Below are positions 1 through 5,142 of a DNA stretch of 6,708 nt, piece by piece. The notes beneath the pieces were generated by a model, which did not search any database, was not told the origin of the DNA, and saw only the letters and a list, made by a program, of their open reading frames with translations. Position numbers and translations under genes: made by a program. Positions within the stretch are counted from its first letter, which is position 1. Each line of letters opens with the position of its first letter. The stretch lies in assembly GCA_003525045.1 (NCBI GenBank), contig DQGF01000490.1, forward strand, positions 4,148 to 10,855, written 5' to 3'. Source of the DNA: Pseudomonas sp. Lineage in GTDB: Bacteria > Pseudomonadota > Gammaproteobacteria > Pseudomonadales > Pseudomonadaceae.

Positions 1-968
1 ACGCAGGCAGGCTCGGGGAAGGTGGTTCGGGCCTCGGGCTCCAGCGGTAGGTCCAGACCATTACGCTCGATGTAGGCGTCTGCGGCGTCCAGCAGCGACA
101 GGTAGTTCGCATCGCCGAGCGCCAGGTTGTCCGCGAGGTCGGCCTGGAAAGTCACCACGCCGTCGTTGAACGATTGAGTCAAACCTACCAGCGTCATCCC
201 GCGATGGGCCAGGCCGCGAAAGTCCACGGTGTGACCGCCATGGGCACCGCTCACGGCAATGGTGACGTGTTCACGGCCAGGCTTCATGACCGCTGCGTCC
301 CACTCGCCCAGCACGCCCAGCCACCAGCAGAAATCGCGGTTGCGATAAGCGCGGGGCGGACGGTCATGCTGACCGACCGAGAGATACACCTTTCTGCCGG
401 CACGCTGAAGTTCATCGGCGATCTGCACCCCCGAAGACCCGGCACCCACCACAAGCACGGCACCCGCGGGCAATTGTTGCGGGTTGCGGTACTGGGCCGA
501 ATGGATTTGCGTGAGGCTGTCATCCTTAGGCGCAATCGGCGGGATCACCGGACGCTGGAATGGCCCGGTGGCAGCCACTACGCGACGGGCGTCGATGATG
601 CCCTCGGAGGTGTGGACGGTGAAGCCCGGCCGACCGGCATTGCGTTCTACCTTTTTTACTTCCACGCCGGTGCGGATAGGGGCTTTGATGTTGCCGGCGT
701 AAGTTTCGAAGTAATCGGCCACACGCTCTTTCGGGGCGAATCCGTCGGGGCTGAGGTCGTCAAACTCCAGGCCGGGGAAGCGGTCGTGCCAGGCCGGGCC
801 GTTGGCGACCAGCGAATCCCAGCGCCCGGTCCTCCAGGCTTCGGCAATTCTCCCGCGCTCCAGAACCAGGTGCGGCACGCCAAGGTTGCTCAGGTGCTCG
901 CTCATGGCCACGCCAGCTTGGCCGGCGCCCACGATAAGGGTATCTACTTCAAGTTTCTCAAGTGACAT
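1..968 (-). CDS. Flavin-containing monooxygenase-like NAD(P)/FAD oxidoreductase (C-terminus beyond window)
   Basis: The minus strand is open from an ATG at 968-966 to the window edge, giving 322 codons of an incomplete protein. It starts MSLEKLEVDTLIVGAGQAG: a short lead, then a FAD-binding Rossmann motif GAGQAG at residues 14-19. A second dinucleotide motif, GAGSSG at 175-180, fits NAD(P)H binding, and an ATG motif (ATGPFQRP, 133-140) lies between them. This order is that of COG2072/CzcO-like flavoprotein monooxygenases, which oxygenate soft N or S nucleophiles or carbonyls in the cytoplasm. The classical FMO fingerprint FxGxxxHxxx(Y/F) is only partly kept: H156 and Y160 are present, while the F and G positions are D150 and L152. 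An AAGGA ribosome-binding site sits 7 nt before the ATG. Family members are usually around 400-450 residues, so roughly the last quarter is missing. It diverges from the RidA-family gene. The family call is firm; the substrate is unknown. Confidence 0.9.
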   Translation of the reverse strand, partial: MSLEKLEVDTLIVGAGQAGVAMSEHLSNLGVPHLVLERGRIAEAWRTGRWDSLVANGPAWHDRFPGLEFDDLSPDGFAPKERVADYFETYAGNIKAPIRTGVEVKKVERNAGRPGFTVHTSEGIIDARRVVAATGPFQRPVIPPIAPKDDSLTQIHSAQYRNPQQLPAGAVLVVGAGSSGVQIADELQRAGRKVYLSVGQHDRPPRAYRNRDFCWWLGVLGEWDAAVMKPGREHVTIAVSGAHGGHTVDFRGLAHRGMTLVGLTQSFNDGVVTFQADLADNLALGDANYLSLLDAADAYIERNGLDLPLEPEARTTFPEPAC

Positions 969-993
969 GCCTGTGTCCTTCACAGAAGCGGGT

Positions 994-1025
994 CGCTGCA
1001 TTCTGTGCAGAGACGCTCTGCAGCG
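994..1025. promoter_or_regulatory. Nested inverted repeats, candidate operator of the flavoprotein gene
   Basis: Two perfect 7-bp inverted repeats are interleaved here. TGCAGAG (1006-1012) and CTCTGCA (1016-1022) flank a 3-nt centre. CGCTGCA (994-1000) and TGCAGCG (1019-1025) form an outer pair. CTGCA (996-1000) can also pair with TGCAG (1006-1010). The element lies 26-57 nt upstream of the flavoprotein start and next to its GATAAT hexamer, so a regulator bound here would cover the likely transcription start. It could instead act as a hairpin in the 5' leader. The bound protein is unknown. Confidence 0.5.
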
Positions 1026-1027
1026 AA

Positions 1028-1033
1028 ATTATC
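1028..1033 (-). promoter_or_regulatory. Candidate -10 hexamer for the flavoprotein gene
   Basis: On the minus strand this reads GATAAT, one mismatch from TATAAT, with a likely transcription start near 1021 and a leader of about 50 nt. No convincing -35 box lies 16-18 nt upstream, so the promoter, if real, would be activator-dependent. It adjoins the inverted repeats at 994-1025. Confidence 0.35.
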
Positions 1034-1213
1034 TTTTTTGTCGTCGCAAGGCAGGAAAAAACTGGGTCTCGCCGCAAAGCCGGCCAAAGGTTTGCCTCTT
1101 GTGCGGCGCGCTAACTATTTTTTACATTACCAAGCACCACAAAAAACCTCGTTTCGCCCACGCCGGTGCATGGACAGAATGCAGTCATTGCCGACCTCAC
1201 AGAGAACCCGTGG

Positions 1214-1630
1214 ATGACTCAGCCGACACATACGCGCATTCGAATGTTCAACACCAAAAAAACCTATCCCAACCAGAACCTTGACAACGATCTCTGCCAG
1301 GCGGTGCGCGCGGGCAACACCGTGTACGTTCGCGGCCAGATTGGCACCGATTTTGAAGGCAATCTCGTGGGTCTCGGGGATCCCCGGGCTCAGGCAGAAC
1401 AGGCGATGAAAAACGTCAAGCAGTTGCTGGAAGAGGCAGGCAGCGACCTGAGCCACATCGTCAAGACCACGACGTACTTGATCGATCCCCGGTACCGCGA
1501 GCCGGTCTATCAGGAAGTCGGAAAATGGCTCAAAGGTGTATTTCCGATCTCTACCGGGCTGGTCATTTCCGGGCTGGGTCAGCCAGAGTGGCTGATGGAA
1601 ATCGACGTTATCGCGGTTATCCCCGAATAA
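1214..1630 (+). CDS. RidA (YjgF/YER057c/UK114) family protein lacking the catalytic arginine
   Basis: This is a 138-residue protein of normal RidA length. The core fits the small trimeric chorismate-mutase-like fold: GNTVYVRGQIG (34-44), the AEQAMKNVKQLLEEAG helix (61-76), DLSHIVKTTTYL (78-89) and a C-terminal MEIDVIAVIPE. Canonical RidA hydrolyses reactive enamine/imine intermediates in the cytoplasm using an arginine (R105 in E. coli). Here the segment after FP reads ISTGLVISGLGQPEW, so Ser113 or Thr114 takes that place, while E129 matches E120. It therefore belongs to an Rid subgroup without the iminase arginine, and 2-aminoacrylate deaminase activity should not be assumed. The start at 1214 is chosen because it has an AGAGA site 8 nt upstream and gives a family-like N-terminus. 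In-frame ATGs at 1166 and 1244 are alternatives. The DUF1028 gene follows after 16 nt, probably in one operon. Confidence 0.92.
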   Translation: MTQPTHTRIRMFNTKKTYPNQNLDNDLCQAVRAGNTVYVRGQIGTDFEGNLVGLGDPRAQAEQAMKNVKQLLEEAGSDLSHIVKTTTYLIDPRYREPVYQEVGKWLKGVFPISTGLVISGLGQPEWLMEIDVIAVIPE

Positions 1631-1646
1631 ACAGGACGCACATACC

Positions 1647-2321
1647 ATGACGTTTTCAATCGTTGGCCGCTGCGCCGAAACGGGGCAGTTGGGCATTGCT
1701 ATCAGTTCGTCCAGCATCGCCGTGGGCGCCCGTTGCCCCTGGCTGTGTCCGGGAGTGGGCGCGGTCGCTACGCAGAACATCACGCTGCCCGCGCTGGGCC
1801 CGCAGATACTCGAACTCATGGGCAGCGGACTGTCGCCCGCCCAGGCGCTGGACAAGGCCCTGACGAGCAATGGCTACGGTCAGTTTCGCCAAGTGACGGC
1901 CATTGATCACTTGGGCCAGACCGCGCATTTCAGTGGTAGTGAAACGTTGGGCACCCACCATGCGGTGACTGGCGAACAATGCGTGGGCGCGGGCAATATG
2001 CTGGCCGATAAAGCGGTGATCGACACGCTGGTGCGCACCTTTGAATGCAGCGGCGGTGAGTTGGCCGAGCGTCTCCTGGCCGCCATGCATGCAGCGGTGG
2101 CGGCGGGAGGCGAGGCTGGCCCGGTTCATTCGGCCGCTATGGTGGTGGTGGGTGAACTGACTTGGCCGATCGTCGATTTGCGCGTCGATTGGGCGGATGA
2201 AGACCCGATCGGGCAATTGGCGCAGCTGTGGACGGCTTATCGCCCGCAAATGCAGGACTACATTATCCGCGCCCTCGACCCGACCAAAGCCCCGAGCTAC
2301 GGCGTTCCAGGGGATGAGTGA
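1647..2321 (+). CDS. DUF1028 family protein, putative Ntn-hydrolase fold
   Basis: The 224-residue product begins MTFSIVGRCAETGQLGIAIS and continues with SSSIAVGARCPWLCPGVGAVATQ and LGPQILELMGSGLSPAQALD, the hallmark N-terminal half of DUF1028. The length matches the single-domain form of the family. DUF1028 proteins are placed in the Ntn-hydrolase superfamily by structure, but no reaction is established. Thr2 directly after the initiator Met could be the N-terminal nucleophile once Met is removed, which is inference. There is no signal peptide, so it is presumably cytoplasmic. An AGGA site (1633-1636) precedes the ATG by 10 nt. The stop codon abuts the ATG of the argE remnant with no gap, implying that a DUF1028-deacetylase pair was once translationally coupled. 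The next reading frame is broken, so this gene may have lost its metabolic partner. Confidence 0.92.
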   Translation: MTFSIVGRCAETGQLGIAISSSSIAVGARCPWLCPGVGAVATQNITLPALGPQILELMGSGLSPAQALDKALTSNGYGQFRQVTAIDHLGQTAHFSGSETLGTHHAVTGEQCVGAGNMLADKAVIDTLVRTFECSGGELAERLLAAMHAAVAAGGEAGPVHSAAMVVVGELTWPIVDLRVDWADEDPIGQLAQLWTAYRPQMQDYIIRALDPTKAPSYGVPGDE

Positions 2322-2673
2322 ATGAGCAGCAGCCGTGAGCTCCTGGGTTCACTGGTTGGTTTCGACACCACAACTCGCCATACGCTGCGATGTGCAGGGG
2401 GCGGCGTGTCATTCGGCTTATGCGCCCCAAGGCGTCAACGCCATCGAGTATGCGGCGCAGTTGATCGGCGAACTGGGTCGAATTGGCTCGCGACTGCGCG
2501 CTCCCGAGCTGCATGACTCACGTTTCGATCCACCTTTCAGCACAGTCCAGACTGGCCTCATCAGCGGCGGCAGCATGGACCAAGGTCACAAGAGCGATGA
2601 ATTTATAAGCGTCGAGCAACTGGACGCCTGCAATGCGATGCTTGAACGCATCGCACGTTCACTCCAGGGGTGA
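2322..2673 (+). pseudogene. argE: Decayed acetylornithine deacetylase (ArgE-type M20 metallopeptidase) with two internal deletions
   Basis: Three pieces of an ArgE-like protein are joined here. The N-terminus MSSSRELLGSLVGFDTTTR is read from 2322. A second piece in the +1 frame, LAIRCDVQGAACHSAYAPQG through TVQTGLISGG (2374 to about 2570), is the start of the M20 dimerisation domain. A third piece in the same frame, SMDQGHKSDEF to the TGA at 2671-2673, is the family C-terminus. The first join removes roughly 150-170 residues, including the metal-binding H/D/D/E/E region, and shifts the frame. The second, near 2566-2573, removes roughly 120 residues in frame. Full-length homologues are near 385 residues; about 115 remain. 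CTCGC at 2374-2378 reads correctly in both flanking frames, which suggests deletion at short homology. Intact ArgE removes the acetyl group from N-acetylornithine; cluster-borne paralogues may use other N-acyl substrates. No activity is possible from this remnant. Confidence 0.9.
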
Positions 2674-2675
2674 GG

Positions 2676-3590
2676 TCAGGCGTCCACTTTGGGCGCCAGG
2701 ACCTCCTGGCAATAATTGACGAATAACTGCGCCGGCTTGGTCAGCTGTGACCGGCGCAGCCACGCCGCTGAAAGCCGTGAGCCAGTGACCTGTTCGGCCA
2801 ACGGTACACACCTTAGCTTCTGGCCATCATAGGTTAAGTCCGAATGCGGGCGGGTCACCAAAATCGAAAATCCGAAGCCACGACCCACCATGCCCCTGAC
2901 CATTTCAATGGATGGCGAGCTGAACAGGATGTTAGGGCTCAAGCCGCGTTCCTCGAAAATACTCACGAAGTAAGTGCGGCTCGGTTGCACATCGAGCAGC
3001 ACCATGGGCTCGAGCACTAGATCGTTAAGCGACACCTTGGCCTGATGGGCGAAACGGTGCCCCTCAGGCAGCAGCGCATACGGTTGTTGCGCGTCCATCA
3101 AAGGCAAGGTGTCGATGGTACTGTCCAGGTCGTGCTCGTAGAGGATCGCCAGATCAATGCCGCCGGATGTCAGCCCCTGCACCAGTTCCTGCTGCTCGCC
3201 ATCGCGTATGCGGATTTGCACGCCTGGCCAGCGATCACGAAAGCCTGCGATCAGTCGCGGCAAATAAAGTGGCGCGACGGTTTCAAAACACCCGATATCG
3301 ATCTGTCCGGCCACCACATCGTTGTCGGCCAGGGCGTTCTGTTCGAACTCGCGAGCCACTCGCAACAGCTCCAGCGCTTTGTTGTAAAACCGTGCGCCAC
3401 TGGGCGTCAACGACACCCCCTGAGCGTGGTGGCGGATGAACAGCTGTACGGCGAAATTTTCCTCCAGGTGCTTGATCGCCGTCGAAATAGAAGGCTGCGC
3501 GACGTACAGCTTGCGAGACGCCTCCGCAACGCTGCCGCACTCGACGGTGGTAATGAAATATTTGAGCTGTCGCAAGTTGTAAGCAGCCAT
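2676..3590 (-). CDS. LysR-family transcriptional regulator
   Basis: This 304-residue protein has the usual LysR length and layout. The winged helix-turn-helix spans about residues 5-64 (LRQLKYFITTVECGSVAEAS, then KLYVAQPSISTAIKHLEE and GVSLTPSG). A linker helix follows, then the inducer-binding domain from about residue 92 (GQIDIGCFETVAPLYLPRL) to the end. The start at 3590 is preferred because GAGG lies 5 nt upstream and the protein starts right at the DNA-binding domain. The frame stays open upstream to 3797, but that stretch resembles no LysR extension. It is divergent from the Rieske/ABC operon across a 403-nt gap, the classical arrangement for a regulator controlling its neighbour. Its 3' end is 2 nt from the argE remnant on the opposite strand. 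The effector is unknown; a substrate or intermediate of the Rieske pathway is the natural guess. Confidence 0.93.
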   Translation of the reverse strand: MAAYNLRQLKYFITTVECGSVAEASRKLYVAQPSISTAIKHLEENFAVQLFIRHHAQGVSLTPSGARFYNKALELLRVAREFEQNALADNDVVAGQIDIGCFETVAPLYLPRLIAGFRDRWPGVQIRIRDGEQQELVQGLTSGGIDLAILYEHDLDSTIDTLPLMDAQQPYALLPEGHRFAHQAKVSLNDLVLEPMVLLDVQPSRTYFVSIFEERGLSPNILFSSPSIEMVRGMVGRGFGFSILVTRPHSDLTYDGQKLRCVPLAEQVTGSRLSAAWLRRSQLTKPAQLFVNYCQEVLAPKVDA

Positions 3591-3780
3591 TTTTTCCTCA
3601 TCCAGGACCTGCACCATGGCCCAAAGTGGAGCAGCGATGCCACGCAGATATCTTCCATGCGCGTGCGATCCGGGCCATAGCAAATTCCACACCGGGTGAC
3701 CGAGTTTGCCGCCGTAAGGCCGCGTTAGACGCCCGGCTTTAGGATTCGCGAGCGTAGCGGTCCGAACGTGCTGACATGAA

Positions 3781-3828
3781 GAGCGCCGGTCGTGCACAGA
3801 AAGGTAGCACGGCGCACCGGAAACGCTC
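3781..3828. repeat. Bulged inverted repeat (hairpin) in the lysR-Rieske gap
   Basis: Three consecutive 5-nt arms on the left, GAGCG (3781-3785), CCGGT (3786-3790) and CGTGC (3791-3795), are matched in order on the right by GCACG (3807-3811), ACCGG (3816-3820) and CGCTC (3824-3828). This gives 15 paired positions around an 11-nt loop, with right-side bulges of 4 nt (3812-3815) and 3 nt (3821-3823). No T-run follows on the plus strand, so it does not look like an intrinsic terminator. It may be a protein-binding dyad or, if transcribed, a leader structure. Confidence 0.5.
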
Positions 3829-3842
3829 GGCGCTGAGCATCA

Positions 3843-3871
3843 TTTTCATAGGCTCAAGGTACATTTTTAAT
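3843..3871 (+). promoter_or_regulatory. Weak sigma70-like promoter candidate for the Rieske operon
   Basis: TTTTCA (3843-3848) and TTTAAT (3866-3871) are separated by 17 nt in the only AT-rich stretch of the gap. Initiation would fall near 3878, leaving a leader of about 115 nt. The -35 match is poor, as expected for a LysR-activated promoter. Confidence 0.25.
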
Positions 3872-3942
3872 AGTTTCTTTATCCCACCTGCTCGGCCAAC
3901 ATCCGATTCACATCACTCGCCGTGCACACACGCCGACGTCGT

Positions 3943-3958
3943 TGGTATTCGGACTGCA
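3943..3958 (+). promoter_or_regulatory. Candidate sigma54 (-24/-12) promoter of the Rieske operon
   Basis: TGG at 3943-3945 and TGCA at 3955-3958 place GG and GC exactly 10 nt apart. Against the consensus TGGCACG-N4-TTGCW, 8 of 12 defined bases agree. Transcription would begin near 3969 and give a leader of about 25 nt containing the GAGGA site, a sensible geometry. Against it, GG-N10-GC is common in GC-rich DNA and no sigma54 activator gene is in the window. Confidence 0.3.
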
Positions 3959-3982
3959 CAGCACTCGCTGCAACGCCTTATC

Positions 3983-3987
3983 GAGGA
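3983..3987 (+). promoter_or_regulatory. Ribosome-binding site fixing the Rieske oxygenase start
   Basis: GAGGA lies 6 nt upstream of the ATG at 3994. It decides for that start over the in-frame ATG at 3922, whose extra 24 residues (rich in Arg and Thr, starting MHTRRRRW) do not resemble the family N-terminus. Confidence 0.75.
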
Positions 3988-3993
3988 ACCTTC

Positions 3994-5142
3994 ATGACAC
4001 AGTTGATCATTCCCACACCCTTGGCCGAACTCACTGCGGCGCTCCAGGCGAATTGTGATCTGGATTTCGTGAATGCCCGGGCCATGCCACCAGAGGTCTA
4101 TACCTCGCAGCAGTTTCTGGAGCTTGAACAGCAGCAGCTGTTTCGCACCCAGTGGCTGTGTGTTGGCCGTGTCAGCCGGCTGCAAAATGTCGGCGATTAC
4201 CTGACATGCGACCTTGCCGGGCAGCCAGTGGTGGTGCTGCGCGATGACCAAGAGCAGATCCGCGCGTTTTCCAACGTTTGCCTGCACCGCATGTCGGTGC
4301 TGCTGCAAGGCAGCGGCAACGTCCGCTCAATCGTCTGCCCTTATCACGCGTGGGGCTACGACCTCCAGGGGCAGCTGCGCGGTGCGGCCCAGATGGATCG
4401 CCAGTCCGGCTTTTGCAAAAGCGACTACCAATTGCCCAGCGTGCGCTGCGAGGTCTGGCAAGGCTGGGTCTATGTGACTCTGGATGATCAGCTGCCACCG
4501 CTGGCCGAGCACCTGAACGAGCTGGACGATCTTGTCGGGCATTACCGCATGGAGGACTACGTCGAGACCTTCCAGGAGGAGCACATCTGGGACAGTAACT
4601 GGAAGATCCTGGCTGAGAACTTCATGGAAAGTTATCACCTGCCGATGCTGCACCGAGCGACTGTCGGGCCGCACTCCAAGCTCAACGAAATGGAATGCCC
4701 GCCGGGCCATGCGGCGTTCAATTATCACTGGATCACTAAGGAAGCATCGCTGGCGATTGGCAATGCGCATCCGGATAACCAGCACCTGGAAGGCCACTGG
4801 CGCAAGACCACGGCGCTGCTGAGCATTTATCCCAGTCACCTGATCACGCTGACCCCAGGTTATTTCTGGTACCTGATCTTGCAGCCACACGGTGTCAATC
4901 AAGTGCATATCCGTTTCGGCGGCGGGTTGTCGCCGGAATTCATGAATGACCCCAAGGCCGCCGAGTACCTGAGCAGCCTCAAGACCTTGCTCGATGAGGT
5001 CAATGCCGAAGACCGTCAAGGCGTGGAGGCGGTGATGCGAGGTGTACGGGCCCCGCTGGCCAAAGGTGGTCATTTGAGCCATCTGGAACGGCCCAACTAT
5101 GACTTCGCCTGTTACATCGCAAAACGAGTGAACCAGCAATGA
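3994..5142 (+). CDS. Rieske non-haem iron oxygenase, alpha subunit (quaternary-amine-oxygenase-like)
   Basis: This is a complete 382-residue alpha subunit. The N-terminal Rieske domain binds a [2Fe-2S] cluster through C96, H98, C115 and H118 (CLHRM, then CPYHAWGYD). The C-terminal catalytic domain has the mononuclear iron ligands H215 and H220 in ESYHLPMLH, with D340 in NAED as the likely third ligand. The enzyme takes electrons from a reductase to activate O2 and hydroxylate or demethylate a small substrate in the cytoplasm. The residue that bridges the Rieske cluster and mononuclear iron, Asp in naphthalene dioxygenase, is Glu212 here. Glu at this place is known from carnitine oxygenase CntA and related enzymes acting on quaternary ammonium compounds, so a nitrogenous substrate is favoured (inference). 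No reductase or beta subunit gene is adjacent; a homomeric enzyme with a separate reductase is likely. The stop overlaps the ABC ATPase start by 4 nt (ATGA). Confidence 0.93.
   Translation: MTQLIIPTPLAELTAALQANCDLDFVNARAMPPEVYTSQQFLELEQQQLFRTQWLCVGRVSRLQNVGDYLTCDLAGQPVVVLRDDQEQIRAFSNVCLHRMSVLLQGSGNVRSIVCPYHAWGYDLQGQLRGAAQMDRQSGFCKSDYQLPSVRCEVWQGWVYVTLDDQLPPLAEHLNELDDLVGHYRMEDYVETFQEEHIWDSNWKILAENFMESYHLPMLHRATVGPHSKLNEMECPPGHAAFNYHWITKEASLAIGNAHPDNQHLEGHWRKTTALLSIYPSHLITLTPGYFWYLILQPHGVNQVHIRFGGGLSPEFMNDPKAAEYLSSLKTLLDEVNAEDRQGVEAVMRGVRAPLAKGGHLSHLERPNYDFACYIAKRVNQQ

Larger units (their letters stand above)
969..1213. other. Divergent intergenic region between the flavoprotein and RidA-family genes
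   Basis: I see no gene in this 245-nt gap, which separates two divergent genes and should hold both promoters. The half next to the flavoprotein gene contains nested inverted repeats (994-1025) and a GATAAT hexamer on the minus strand (1033-1028). The half next to the RidA-family gene is AT-rich around 1111-1149. Weak sigma70-like pairs there are TTGCCT (1092-1097) with TATTTT (1116-1121), spacer 18, and TTGTGC (1099-1104) with TACATT (1123-1128), spacer 18. A poor -24/-12-like match (GG at 1082-1083, TTGC at 1092-1095) is also present. None is strong enough to assign. Confidence 0.6.
3591..3993. other. 403-nt divergent regulatory region, lysR / Rieske oxygenase
   Basis: No credible gene is seen; short open frames here lack family resemblance. 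The region must hold the promoters of lysR and of the Rieske operon. Visible elements are a bulged hairpin at 3781-3828, an AT-rich patch with a weak sigma70-like pair at 3843-3871, a -24/-12-like motif at 3943-3958, and a good ribosome-binding site at 3983-3987. CGTGCACA occurs twice in direct orientation (3791-3798 and 3921-3928), and CACTCGC twice (3914-3920 and 3962-3968). These may be regulator half-sites or chance. I could not pick out a clean T-N11-A LysR box. Confidence 0.6.

Noticed and set aside
174..965. 263-residue plus-strand open frame opposite the flavoprotein gene
   Set aside because: The minus-strand frame encodes a clear FAD/NAD(P) protein with conserved motifs and a ribosome-binding site; the plus frame shows no family resemblance.
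1082..1095. Second -24/-12-like match before the RidA-family gene
   Set aside because: Only GGC and TTGC agree, the leading T is absent, and the leader would exceed 100 nt; such matches are expected by chance in GC-rich DNA.
1127..1870. 247-residue minus-strand open frame opposite RidA-family and DUF1028 genes
   Set aside because: It is antisense to two well-recognised genes and reads as a GC-rich shadow frame with no domain.
2335..2673. 112-residue open frame as a novel small protein
   Set aside because: Its first 13 residues are out-of-frame reading of the argE start and the rest is two joined argE segments, so it is a decay product and not a new gene.
2695..2710. Perfect hairpin GCCAGG-ACCT-CCTGGC as a terminator between the convergent genes
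   Set aside because: It lies within the lysR coding end, has no following T-run on either strand, and the repeat is explained by codons for the C-terminal residues.
3591..3797. Upstream extension of the LysR frame to a 373-residue protein
   Set aside because: The added 69 residues match no LysR feature, the helix-turn-helix normally starts within ten residues of the N-terminus, and GAGG precedes the ATG at 3590.
4327..5139. 270-residue minus-strand open frame opposite the Rieske gene
   Set aside because: The opposite strand carries every Rieske and iron ligand of a complete oxygenase; this frame has no recognisable motifs.
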